Source: Oscheius dolichura (taxonomy: Eukaryota > Nematoda > Chromadorea > Rhabditida > Rhabditidae). Taken from it: DNA of 64,000 nucleotides. This document shows, piece by piece, positions 44,813 to 55,112 of this stretch. Made by a program: the position numbers and the translations under genes. The notes beneath the pieces were generated by a model. That model did no database searches, had not been told where the DNA came from, and worked only from the letters and a program-made list of their open reading frames with translations. The stretch covers positions 8,108,001 through 8,172,000 of the forward strand of contig OW051494.1 in assembly GCA_932521035.1 (NCBI GenBank), given 5' to 3'. Each line of letters begins with the position of its first letter. Within the stretch, counting starts at the first letter, position 1.

Positions 44813-45684
44813 ATGGAGGAAGATGGCTCTCACATGGATGATGACGATGAGGAACTCATTTTATCGACGGAATGTCTCTGCTGGTCAGCTAGGGTAGGCC
44901 AAATGGCCTCATTTTTCCTCTAGGACCATTTTTCCAGTCCTGTGTCATTTTGTGGAACCTTATTGGTTTTGTTCTCTCCACCTCCGTCTTCATAACCGCC
45001 ATAGTGACGGGGATTTACCATTTTGGCCGACCACTAGACGATATGCTCATTGTAACAGGGATTATTGATGTCTGTTCTCCCGTTGTTCTCATATTTCGAT
45101 AAAATTCCAGCCAATTATCAGTATCTTCATGCTTTTCGCCGCAATTCTTCAGAATAAGAGAATGTTGGTGATTACTTTCTGGTTCGTTGTGGGTTCCTCC
45201 CATTTTTCATCCAAAATAGAGTCCATTCTTCAGATTTTCAATATGATCTACCTCGTCATAATAATGATCATGATATGCGTCTATATTTTTGGAATCGCTG
45301 GAGAAATGCTATTCTGTAAGTCCATTTCCAACAGAAAAAGGCGGAATTACCTTCCTAACTTGAAACCCAGAAAATTTTGACCGTAAACTGGTAATTGGTC
45401 CCGAAACGAAGAGTTTTTTTATTAGAAAGTGACTATAAAAGAGAGATGACACAGTACAATTCGATATTTCAGACAATAATCTAGAAAAATGGGAAGTGTT
45501 CACCTTTGCTGCTGTCTTTGTGTCAATTATAATGATGTGTAAGTTGAGAGAAAAGGAGAAAGAATGAATAAATGCCCTATGAATTTCAGTACAAATTCTA
45601 TTGGGATTACTCGTCCGGCTGGCGTTGAACGAAGCGAGGATAAAACAACGAAATGAGCTGAAGGATACAGTAACCAGATTGTAG
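44813..45684 (+). CDS. Small four-helix membrane protein, CxCxS family, member 1
   Basis: First member of a tandem family. Exon 1 (44813 to about 44893) encodes an acidic N-terminus (SHMDDDDEELI) and CLCWSAR, with the donor right after the Arg codon. Later exons encode four hydrophobic helices (VILWNLIGFVLSTSVFI; PIISIFMLFAAILQ; QIFNMIYLVIIMIMICVYIF; FAAVFVSIIMM) and a short charged tail with QRNELKDTVTRL. Five GT-AG introns of about 40-170 bases keep frame to TAG 45682. N-terminal Cys motif plus four helices resembles LAPTM4-type lysosomal membrane proteins, but this link is tentative. Function unknown. Confidence 0.75.
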
Positions 45685-45890
45685 CCTGGATCTCGAAGAA
45701 AACAAGAAAAGGCGCCGACTATTGATCTCACCCCCTTCCCGCCATTTCCCTCCCCGCTTGAAGTTTGAAGTTTTCTTTAGTAAGGCGTTTATCAGTGAGC
45801 TAATCCCGTCAACTGTGTCTCTCTCATGATAATACCCTGTCGGCCATTGATCTGGTCCATTTTAATTGAGGAAAATGCCTTTTTTGTAAT

Positions 45891-46727
45891 ATGGAAGACC
45901 GCGAAGAAGAGGATTTCGAAAAAGTTCGGAAGAAATGTCTCTGTTGGTCGACTAGGGTCAGTTTTGAGCTCTCTTTGAGTTATAAGTTATATTCAGCAAT
46001 GTCTCCTTCTTTGGAGCGGTCTCTCCGTCCTCAGTGCTCTAATTCTGCTAGTCTCTTTCTATTTCGGGGATTATTTCAACCCACTTCACGGTGTCTATGT
46101 CGTTTCCTTCATTACTGTACTCCTCAACGTGAGTTTCCTTCCATTTCAATCGTCTGACCCAATTTTTCAGCTACTCGTTTCGTTATTTGAATTTATCGCT
46201 GTCTTATCCAGGAGGACTAGACTTCTATTGTACAGTTTTTATTCGGTCGTGAGTATTATATGCGCTATTCCGTTTCCAACGGATATGAAATTCCGCGCCG
46301 CTGTAGGACCAGGTTTGAAGAAGGCTGGTCCCGCAGCGGAGACGCAACAGACCTTTGACCCCCGTGACATATCCATTGGAAACGGAATATATGGCATTTT
46401 TTAGTGTTTCTATGTGATCTACATTGTCGTGTCTGTGATAATCTCCATAATGTTCATGACAGGAATGTTTGGAGAGCCAGCTGTCCAACTTGGTAAGGCT
46501 TCCAAAAAAAGGAGAAGATTGACCACAAAAGTCATCCTTCGTGTAACTTTTTAATATTTTTAGATTCAAGTATTCAAGAGTTCTTGGTCGTCATCCTAAT
46601 GATCGTCTACTCCTCTATCCTCCTAGTCAGTGAGCTCTATTCCCTTCCAAATCAAGCTCCTCTTTCCAGTCCAAGTATTCCTCGGGTGGTCAGTTCGACA
46701 AGCTTGGAAAGCCAGTTTACCACATTA
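45891..46727 (+). CDS. CxCxS four-helix membrane protein, member 2
   Basis: Exon 1 (45891 to about 45953) encodes MEDREEEDFEKVRKKCLCWS followed by TR and the donor. Next come QCLLLWSGLSVLSALILLVS, then LLVSLFEFIAVLSRRTRLLL, then FYVIYIVVSVIISIMFM, then IQEFLVVILMIVYSSILLV and the tail IRQAWKASLPH, TAA at 46725. Exon plan matches member 1. The intron after RTRLLLYSFYS contains a MITE (46266-46391). The tail is shorter than in other members. Confidence 0.7.
46266..46391. mobile_element. Short MITE in an intron of array member 2
   Basis: Terminal inverted repeats TATTCCGTTTCCAACGGATA and the near-complement ending GGAAACGGAATATA, with inner TGTAGGACCAG and CTGGTCCCGCAGC. About 125 bases, same family as 35998-36132 and 19697-20282. 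Confidence 0.8.
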
Positions 46728-46759
46728 AAAACTCAAATAATATCTCATGGGTCCAATAT

Positions 46760-47700
46760 TCATTGCCGTTCCAATTTCTCTAAAGCTCTGCTCAGCCTCT
46801 CCATAGTATTTCTTCTTTCCGCAATTGGTCCAAGAATGCAATGATGCTCTTGATGTAGTCTGCGCTGTATGGCACCATAAACAATACTTTGAACTGAACG
46901 GCTTTGTCTGTAGAAGAATAGAAGAAGAAACCTACGGATTAACATTATTGTATCGAAGGCAGAGGAGAGGGCCACGATTAGAACCGGGTCTTGTGGCGGA
47001 CGCCTTCCCACAACGTTCAATAAGTTTAGTATGGTAAAGATGTGAGCTGTAAACGTGCTCAAGACGGCAATCAGCTGAAGAAAAGACTGATTGCTGGTGC
47101 CATACATGGGCAAACGCCCGTTTTTTGGCGCACCGCAATACGAAACATATCCTCAGTCAAAGTTTGCGGAGCTACAACTTATTTGTCGGGGCGGTTGAGA
47201 TGTGACTGGGTGCATTAGAATCGTCTTGACGTGCTCTCTAACTAGGTCGTTGAATTTTTGAAATCGACCAAGAAATGACCGAGATACGGACACAAACGCC
47301 CGACACTCCTATCTAGGCCCAAAAGCGGAAGCGCCCAGAAGCGGACGCGCTCGAAATTGGGCGTTTTGCCCATGTAACTGGTGCGAGAGGGGATTTAAAA
47401 AATTTTTCCATCATAAGGAGAATTTAGCCGCCTAGATCGAAACTCACAACTAGAGCCCAATTGATGACTTGTATCGTCTTTGGATAGCCAGTCAAAGTAA
47501 CCAAAAGCACAGAATTAGTCAAAATCTAAAGGAGTAAATAATCTGAAGTGGTGGCGAACCTACTTACAACAATCACACTGGAACAGAAATAAAAACAATA
47601 GCCGACATTGTTAAATACCGGCAATTTGAAGCAGAACATGACTCCCATCAAGGCAAGAGAAGAAAAAATGGAAGTGATCAAAAAACCATAGATGGATTTC
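46760..47700 (-). pseudogene. Seven-transmembrane chemoreceptor fragment, C-terminal helices
   Basis: Minus-strand exons near 47700-47577 (IYGFLITSIFSSLALMGVMF) and 47525-47455 (ILTNSVLLVTLTGYPKTIQ), then after a long intron 47113-46760 (FLQLIAVLSTFTAHIFTIL, IVALSSAFDTIMLIRRFLLL, then a charged tail) look like the last helices of a nematode chemoreceptor. No N-terminal exons lie upstream, and the intron holds an inverted copy of the repeat seen at 54110. The class cannot be given. Probably a relic wedged into the four-helix gene array. Confidence 0.4.
47140..47430. repeat. Dispersed repeat copy (GTTTGTGTCC family)
   Basis: The complement contains GGGCGTTTGTGTCCGTATCT, TCATTTCTTGGTCGATTTCA and ATTCAACGACCTAGTTAG. 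These recur at about 54185-54255 and in weaker form at 62385-62440. The three copies are non-coding and of similar length (about 200-280 bases). Confidence 0.55.
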
Positions 47701-47979
47701 TGAAATTTTTAGTTGAAAATGAAGAAAAGAGCGGGTTCAGTACATTTGAGATGCAAAATACTTCAGCCATCGGAAATATTGGTTGTTGTGAAAGTTCGTA
47801 ATCCCCTGGAGGACCTTATCATAAGCGGAAGGGAAGAGTGCTGCTCCCCGGGGAAAAGGCGGCAGAGCACACTATTTTCTGCTACTAAGAGTCACATTTT
47901 GACCATTATCAAGCTCTATATTTCCTATTATTTTATTTGTAGACTAATTTATTAGAGAAACGCCGAAAAAACGGGTGAA

Positions 47980-49150
47980 ATGGCGGCCGTCGAGGAAGAA
48001 AAGGACGAGATCTATAGATCCACTTGTTTCTGTTGTTCAACCAGGGTGAGAGACGGTTCCTTTTTCACTTTTTCAACATTTGTAATGTTTTATATACGGG
48101 AAAGCATCCATAATTAGAGTGAAACTTTTTAAAAAATTTGTCCAAATTCCCATAAAATCCTCCTAGAAGACGTCGCCCAGTTGTTTGTAAGCGCGCTCCG
48201 TCTAATAACGAGTCAGATTGTAATTTTCATCATTTGTCGTTATTTTTTTGGATATTTCTAATTTTTCACAATGCTATACATTTCAAGACTTCATCTTGTA
48301 TGCACAGAAGAATAAAAATTCAAAAAAGGGAGAAAACCGGCAGTATTGGACTTTTGAACAAAATTCAGTTGAATAGCTCAATAACTGTAAGAATTTGCTA
48401 TTTGCTAGTAATGTTTGACCCTATTTCGAATTTGGAAAGATTTCCAGACGCCAATAAAAGTGCTTTACAATCTTCCAGACGTGTCTCCTCATCTGGCTGC
48501 CCGTCAGTATAATAACCTGCGCTGGTGCGATGCTGCTGGCTGTTCTGACCGGCCTGGTAAACTTGAAGCGAAAAGAAAACCTTACAATTTTTATTACCCT
48601 GAATATTTATGTATGTTTCCATCAGAAGACAGTTCCACCCGATTTTAGCTCCTCGTTTTGGCTTTGGGTTTTATTGCCATACTTCTCAAGAACAGAAAAA
48701 TGCTCATCCTCTTCTTCTGGTTTGGGGTAGGGTGACTCATTCCTTCTTGGAAGATGAACTTCAGATCTTCATGATGATATATTTTCTGGTTATTTTGTGT
48801 ATTACAACATGGTTTATATTTGGGTTGGGGGATAGTTTCAACATTAGCACTATGGAAGGAAAAATACTCATTGAAACAATGTTGGCCGTCTTCAACTTCT
48901 GCTTCATTGCCAGTTAGTTTCCTTTCCCTTTCTTTCCACTCTGGAGCTCGCAGGATTTTCCCAGGTTGTCAGGCATGGATCGCCCAATTATTAGAATAAA
49001 AAAATAACCGATAGACTGACCTCCCCGGGACGGAGTATGGAGTTAATCTTGTAATTTTCAGTGCAACTTCTTTTCGGTCAAGCTGTCCATGACTATGCCA
49101 GGAAACTGAAAGACATTGAAGATCAACGTCGAGAAATAACCAGACTTTGA
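47980..49150 (+). CDS. CxCCS four-helix membrane protein, member 3
   Basis: Exon 1 (47980 to about 48043) encodes MAAVEEEKDEIYRSTCFCCS followed by TR and the donor. A long intron of about 435 bases follows. Then TCLLIWLPVSIITCAGAMLL, LLVLALGFIAILLKNRKMLI, IFMMIYFLVILCITTWFIFG and MLAVFNFCFIA, ending with a tail GQAVHDYARKLKDIEDQRRE and TGA 49148. Tail motif Q-A-x-x-x-Y-x-(R/K)-x-L is shared with members 6 to 8. Frame is maintained over all introns. Confidence 0.75.
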
Positions 49151-49331
49151 ATTCGTCCGCTTCTTCTTGGCGGAAACACGACTCATCGGTCCGAAGGTTC
49201 CGACGGAAACGCACATTCTGCTGTCTCTTATCAAACGGATTAAACATGGCCCGCTGAAGAAAAATTGCTCTACTTCTTCCTTGAAAATAATAGCCAGAAT
49301 TCGAAGCCACAAACTGCCAGCGGTTTGAGAA

Positions 49332-50062
49332 ATGGACCAAGAGAAGGCCGAAGAAGAACCAGACCACGTCGTGTGCCTCTGCTGCTCGGTGAAAGTAAGT
49401 TTCGGGACCGTAAACCGCCTTGTTTCATTGAAATCTCTTCCATAACACATTTTTATTCTGTTCAAGACCAAAAAGTGGACTGACCTTTAAAATAGGCCAT
49501 GATTAGACCGGCCTCCTCCTATGGACAATCTCCGTCACTTTGCTATCCGTGGTTCCCTTGATCGTCCTGTTAGCCACCGGTAGTATCAACTTTGTGGAAA
49601 AGAAGAACATTCCATCCTTTTGTTTTCTTCTCCTAGATGTATGGGAACATATATTTTAGCAATTCCAACTAAAATTCAGGGTGTTGCCTATATTTGCGGT
49701 CTCCTAGCCGTCATCCTGAAGCGGCGTCGACTCCTCGTCATTTGTTTCTGGTTCAGTGTCAGCCAATCTCCCCCCTTTCCATAAAAATCCAATATTTCAG
49801 TTATTTACCATAACCTACACCATCGTCCTTCTCGTTTTGTCTATCCTTTTGATTACTGGAGCAATTGGGCATGTTCATTTTGGTAAGAGTTTCTTTCTTT
49901 TATTCAATACGTCGGATTTCAGGCAATGAAACAACAAAATATCTTGTATTGGGCCTGCTATTTGTTTGGTACTCGGTTTATGCTCTGTGCCAGATGATAT
50001 ACGCTCAAATGTTGAAGATCTACGCTAAAGAATTGCAAGTGAAAGAAGAAGAACTCTCCTAG
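49332..50062 (+). CDS. CxCCS four-helix membrane protein, member 4
   Basis: Exon 1 (49332 to 49394) encodes MDQEKAEEEPDHVVCLCCSV and K before the donor. Helices follow in TGLLLWTISVTLLSVVPLI, GVAYICGLLAVILKRRR, LFTITYTIVLLVLSILL and YLVLGLLFVWYSVYALC, with a tail YAQMLKIYAKELQVKEEE and TAG at 50060. A loop motif INFVEKKNIPSFCFLLLD lies between helices 1 and 2. It is a recent duplicate of the next gene: the first 18 codons are nearly identical and upstream sequence is shared for about 130 bases. Confidence 0.78.
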
Positions 50063-50228
50063 GATGGCTGGAAAGCCCCGAACAATCCTATCTTGATCAG
50101 AGAGAAAACACAATTTCGCCACCTCTTATCAACGGGATTAACCATGAACTATTGAAGGAAACTTGCTCTGCTTTTTCTTCAACGCAATTGTCAGAATTCC
50201 AAGTCACAAACTGTCAGTAGTTTGAGAA

Positions 50229-50953
50229 ATGGACCAAGAGAAGGCCGAAGAAGAACCAGACCATGTCGTGTGCCTCTGCTTCTCAGTAAAAGTAAGTTTT
50301 GAACCAATATACCATCATATTTCACTCCAAATACCCCCTCACCAGATTTTTATACTTTGCCATTCTTCTAAATTGTTCTTGTTTAGACTGGCCTCCTCCT
50401 CTGGACATCATTTGTCACAGTGGTATCTCTGTGTCCCATAATCTTTTTCCTGACAACCGGTATCATCAATTTTAGCGAAAAAAAGAACATTCCGATTTTC
50501 TGTTTTCTACTTCTAGATGTATGTAACAAATAGTTCAATAATTCCCAAATAATTTAGAGAATCGCCTCTCTTTTTGGAATAGCGGCTGTTTTCCTAAAGC
50601 GGCGAATCCTTCTCCTCATCTGTTTCTGGTTAACCGTAAGTTATTCGACCATTTTCAGAGAAAATCCCCTATTTTCAGCTATTTGCCATAACCTACACCA
50701 TAGTTTTTCTTATTATATCTGTTCTAATGTTGACAGGAGGAGGTCATGTTCATTTTGGTAAGATCTTTCTTCTTTCTCGTCAATAGGTCGAATTTCAGCC
50801 AGTAAAATGACAAAATACCTGGTAGTGACGTTGTTTACCGTGTGGTTCTTGGTATATATTCTCTGTCAAGTGATATATGCTCAATTGTTGAAGATTAATG
50901 TAAAGGAACTGCAAGAGAAGGCTAAAGAAGATGAAGGGGACGAAGCAGTTTAG
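50229..50953 (+). CDS. CxCxS four-helix membrane protein, member 5
   Basis: Sister of member 4. Exon 1 encodes MDQEKAEEEPDHVVCLCFSV and K, so the third Cys of the motif is Phe here. Helices are in TGLLLWTSFVTVVSLCPII, IASLFGIAAVFLKRR, LFAITYTIVFLIISVLML and YLVVTLFTVWFLVYILC, then a tail QLLKINVKELQEKAKEDE ending at TAG 50951. All four introns are at the same positions as in member 4. The Phe change shows that the full Cys triplet is not essential or that this copy is diverging. Confidence 0.78.
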
Positions 50954-51451
50954 CTAGGATGCGTGGAGGACCGGCTTTACGGTCTAGCACCACAAAATTG
51001 AAGCCTAGATTAGGCCAAGGGGATTCAATCAGAACTCCTTACCTTCGGGAGGAGCCACACCCTAGTCCTAATTGTAGTCCTGGACAGTTCTATGATCGAA
51101 ACGGCTTGTTATTTGAGTCTTTTTGTGGGAAATAATGTTATGTCCCTATTGGTTCGAGAACTAAGGGAGTGGCACTGGAAACCCCTCCAAAATCCTCTCT
51201 TCTGATTACTGTACCTTTCCAGGGACGAAATCACTTCGTTCCACTTTTGGAAGGGACGAAAATGTGCTTGAGTTGTTGTTATTTGTTATCTTACTGTCTT
51301 TGTTTACCTTCATCACCAACAAACGGTTCTTTTGTGTCTCTGGCTTTCTATCTATTGGTTTATCTATCTTTTTTCGGAGTACCTTCACTCAAAATCTCTA
51401 ACATTCCTCTAGACTTTCTACAGTTGAAACTGTTCCTATCTATGGATGACC
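50954..51451. other. Intergenic within the array, no gene
   Basis: No frame with splice support. Contains a Leu-rich chance frame around 51180-51460. The last 100 bases are the likely promoter of member 6. Confidence 0.35.
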
Positions 51452-52064
51452 ATGAACCAGGATGAGGCGGACGAAGGAAAGGAATATCGAGCCACGTGTT
51501 TCTGCTGTTCAGCCAGGGTAAATTGTCCCCTTTCCTCCTCTCGTCTAATCCATTTTAGCGTTGCCTCCTCATCTGGTGTTCACTCGGACTCTCCTATTGT
51601 TTGGGTGTAGTAGCCATCTCCATGGCTGTTGGCTATATTGACCTCCCGAAGAAGAGACGAATTATTCCTTTTTGTGCTATTCTCACAAATGTTCTTGGCT
51701 TCAGTTTTACATTATTTTCGACCTACTTGAAAAGCAGAAAACTTCTTTGGATCGCCGTCTGGTGCGGGGTAAGCGAAACCCCGAAACTTCTTATTTGTTT
51801 AGCTCTTCTCAGTGATCTATATTTTTGTCGCGGTCGTTATCTCATTCCTTTATCTTTTTGGGGTATTTGGGCATGTGGATTTGGAAACAGGATCAGAAAA
51901 AGCACTGATCATTGGACTGATGCTCGCCTTCTCTACGAATTTCTTTATGAGTCGGTTGCTCTCATGATCAGATATGATAAATTCCAGTGCAAGCCCTCTT
52001 CACCCAAGCTATTTACTACTACGTGAAGGAACTTGAAGACAGAGAGAGCAACACTCGACTATGA
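51452..52064 (+). CDS. CxCCS four-helix membrane protein, member 6
   Basis: Starts MNQDEADEGKEYRATCFCCS followed by AR and a donor near 51519. Exon 2 (about 51561-51769) merges what are two exons in other members: RCLLIWCSLGLSYCLGVVAI and ILTNVLGFSFTLFSTYLKSR. Then LFSVIYIFVAVVISFLYLFG, a polar stretch, a helix ending TNFFM, and tail QALFTQAIYYYVKELEDRES ending TGA 52062. The intron before the tail (about 36 bases) avoids a stop. The WCG at the end of helix 2 is shared with member 7. Confidence 0.75.
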
Positions 52065-52445
52065 CTCGATGGAGTCGATGGAAGTGGAGGTGGAGAAGAA
52101 CGGATCAAATTGGAAACTATTGTGAAGAAACCCGTCCTGTCTCAAAATGAGGAGAAGCTGTGGTTGTTCGACCTGCTGAGAACCCTCAAGAAGGCCCCCC
52201 ACCCGATATGAAAAGACATGCCCAACCATATAGAGAGGTCTGAAAAGGTAGAACTTCGAAAAACATCGTGTAATGCCTTGTGAAAGATATTCATTTTCCC
52301 CTAGCCGGACAGATTTGACCAATTGGTGGTCGAAATATATTTTGCCGTTGTTTTTTTGTCAAAGTTTGATTTCGACCAACGTTCGGCCGACTTTCTTATT
52401 GGTTAGAACTCAAAATGATGACATTTTCAGTAAACCCGTTTGACA
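52065..52445. other. Spacer, no gene recognised
   Basis: Short frames only on both strands. A TTTTCAG at about 52423-52429 precedes the micro-ORF and could be a trans-splice or cis-splice acceptor. Confidence 0.35.
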
Positions 52446-52553
52446 ATGTTCAAATTCTTCAAATGCAAGAAGCAGAAGAAAAAAAACGTTCCGAAAATTC
52501 TACTCAAGAAGCCAAACAAAAGGACTAAAAGAACAAAGAAGACAACAATATAA
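52446..52553 (+). CDS. Basic micro-ORF of 35 residues
   Basis: ATG 52446 to TAA 52551 encodes a peptide in which about half the residues are Lys or Arg (FKCKKQKKKNVPKI, KRTKRTKKTT). A TTTTCAG acceptor-like signal lies 16 bases upstream of the ATG and the frame ends 6 bases before the stop of the convergent gene at 52559. It resembles Lys-rich ribosomal-type or DNA-binding peptides only in composition. It may be the last exon of an unseen gene or a chance frame. Confidence 0.3.
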   Translation: MFKFFKCKKQKKKNVPKILLKKPNKRTKRTKKTTI

Positions 52554-52558
52554 GACTC

Positions 52559-53180
52559 TCAAAAAATAGAAAATAACACATTTTTTATTCCACTGAATCG
52601 CTGAAGGAGAAGCCATTTCGCCAATGGTTCAGCCTGCAGCATGTCGTTATCTATAAAATAACAGGTTACTATAGGAAAAATAGAAAACACCTACGATCGA
52701 TCATGTCGTCGAACGTTCTTCCATTGAACGCGTCGGGCAAATCTCCAGCTCCGTATCGGTGAATAATCCGGCTGGGAAGTCGGACGTTTCCGTGTGGAAC
52801 TTCCTCCGCAGTCCAATTTGCTAGGCGTCTGAATTTCTACGCGTTACAAAAAGACTCGTATGCTAACCTCATGTTGAATCGACCATCGCTGCAATAGTAT
52901 ATCGTCTTGCATGTAGGACATTCTTGCCGGCTGACCTTCTAAAGTAAAGTTACGATCAAGCAAGCACGTTTTACAATTACCGTCGTCTTCCGTGGCGAAA
53001 CAGTTGGAGCACATCGTTTTCAGACATTATGAGTCTACCAGATGTGCAAAAGGCACCTCCTCGGCAACCACATTGGATGGTTCCATCTTTGTGGGGTTTC
53101 TCCGGCGCTCTTCCTCTTCTAGAGCGAGAAGGGGTCGATCGGGCAGGAGAGGACGACTCAACCTGTGCCTAGAAAAACAC
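52559..53180 (-). pseudogene. Cys-rich gene interrupted by TAA, unrecognised
   Basis: One long minus-strand frame reads from an acceptor TTTTCTAG near 53170 through LLALEEEERRRNPTKMEPS to a TAA (53027-53029), and then continues as CLKTMCSNCFATEDDGNC, KTCLLDRNFTLEG, MSYMQDDILLQRWSIQHE. After a short intron it goes on with RRLANWTAEEVPHGNVRLP, SRIIHRYGAGDLPDAF, NGRTFDDMID and, after another intron, MLQAEPLAKWLLLQRF to the stop at 52559. C-x4-C-x2-C...C-x2-C could bind zinc. An ATG at 53012 just after the stop could open a shorter intact protein of about 130 residues. AATAAA on the minus strand near 52578 overlaps the last codons. Confidence 0.45.
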
Positions 53181-53459
53181 GGGTTCCCCCACGTTCTCTG
53201 TCAGCAAACCTTGGCGTTGTTACTTCTTGTCGACCTTCTTGGATTGTCAGCAGCTTTATTTCTTATAAAAAAAGGTCGATATGTATGGTCGACCTGAAAA
53301 AGAAGGGTTATTGTGTAATAAAGCAGTGAAAAAAGACATCTGAAGGCAGAAAAATGTTGAAAAGAAGATTCCAAGAGGTGTCTATTGTCGATTCTCCCCG
53401 GGGAGAGTAAAAGCAATCGGGATATTTACAAGCGGGAGGCTCCTAGCCAGATGTTTTTG

Positions 53460-54328
53460 ATATGAGAATGGGAGGAGGGCTATTTACAGCTATAGTCGTG
53501 TCATTTTTGGCGTAAACAAGGTCCAAGCCAGACAGCCGGTCATGGGGATGAAATGTAGTCCCTTTCCAATGGCTATGTCATGGGCTAAAGGTAGGGCTAG
53601 TCTGCGCTACTCCTTTTTGGCGTAAACAGAGTCTAAGTCAGACAGGCGACAATTGAAAAACAAATTGCCCATTTCTAGGAGATATGTTGTGGTTAAAGAT
53701 GGCGGGAAGTCTCCGCTACAGGGTCCACATAGCAGATTTGGATTAGTACAGCAGCAAAAACTAGAGGACAGGTTAGAAATCGGTTAGTTGTTAAAAATAA
53801 CAAAGCAGAGGAAAAATTAAGGTGAGGCTGCGAAAGGGATGATAATAGACACGACGAGAGCACGTGGCCAGTACTCGTCGATGAGAAATTCTTACCTGGG
53901 AGACGCGGCTGCAAAAGAGTGCAAAAACGTGAGGGAGAGACAAGCGAGGGGGCAAACAAATCGCTTCTGAGCCGGGAAACGAATTACGGAATCTCTAGAA
54001 TATGGAGAAATCTATCGAGAGAGCTGAAGCTTTAATTTTTTTTAAAGAGAAACATAGGGGCAGTACTTGGTTCAGAAACACGAGGGATTGGGTCGTCGGT
54101 CCAGGATAGCCCGCTCTTCCTGCCGAGACTTTATGCGTGCAGGGGATCGGAGGGGCGGAGCCGGATTTGAGCGTAGACAGGCGTGTTGGTCGTTTGTGTC
54201 CATATCTCAGTCATTTCTTGGTCGATTTCAATAATTCAAAGACCTAGTTGTAGATCATATCAAGGCAATTCTAATAAATCCGGTCACATCTAAGCCGCCG
54301 TGGTCAAAGTTCATACTGCACCGTGCCG
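53460..54328. repeat. Spacer with a two-unit tandem repeat and a dispersed repeat
   Basis: About 53505-53605 and 53618-53722 are two diverged units, both starting TTTTTGGCGTAAACA and ending with a CTACTCC or CTACAGG edge. From about 54110 to 54320 lies a copy of the GTTTGTGTCCATATCTCAGT repeat also found at 47140 and 62340. No gene is supported in this spacer. Confidence 0.5.
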
Positions 54329-55035
54329 CTATGAACGTTGCTCCACTTCTTCCTCGTTTTCTTTGAGTTCCCTTATATAATAGTATAGAGCTTGACAGAA
54401 CAGTACGGCTACTGTAACCTGTTCGAAATTCTACAAAAAATATATTTACGTAAAATGGGAAACGCTTCCAAGAAGGCCAATATCGTCAAGCCAACGAATT
54501 CCTGTGATATGTTGTCTGAAATTTTGGATTTTTCAAGAATGACGGTATACTTTTAGAAGAGTCTCCAATTACCCCAAAAATGAAGAGGATGTTGATACAA
54601 AAATTAACGGAAAAATTGATAATCATGAAGATCTGAAAATGGTATATTTGGTGGTTATTGGGAGGAGGACCTACCCCGCACCAGAATTCAACAATTAGCC
54701 ATCGTCTCCGCTTCAGGATGGTTGAGATTAGTCCAAAGATGAAGGTAAATATCTGGAAAAGGTGATAAAGATGACCACATAAAAGAATACAAAACTCACA
54801 TCGACAATGGTGACCGTGTACAAGATGATCCTGCTTTCTTGGCCAAAGACAGGAGAACCATAATAGACTTGGAAAAAGAGAAGAATCAGGCCGAATATGG
54901 TACCAAATGTTGACCAGAAGAGGAGGCAAGACTGGTGTCATCTGGTATAAGGGAAGAAAGAGGAGACGGACTCACTCTGGTTGGAAAACAGAGACAACTC
55001 GCTCTGTAGACTGTCTCCTCTCCTTCTTCTATCAT
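54329..55035 (-). CDS. CxCxP four-helix membrane protein, member 7
   Basis: On the minus strand, exon 1 from 55035 encodes MIEEGEETVYRASCLCFPTR, then a GTGAGT donor. Helices follow in SCLLFWSTFGTIFGLILLFF, IFTFIFGLISTILKRRR (ending VEFWCG), IFMIINFSVNFCINILFIFG and GLTILAFLEAFPIL, then the tail QALYYYIRELKENEEEVEQR with stop at 54329. Both acceptors needed near 54950 and 54400 are the second of two possible AGs, chosen to keep the family frame. The motif ends CFPTR rather than CCSxR. Confidence 0.7.
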
Positions 55036-55112
55036 TTGAAAGGTCCCGGGAGGAAATTAGCAAGGCAAAAGGCAATTCGAATGGGTGTTTTCCTCCGTTA
55101 GATAACGGGGGT

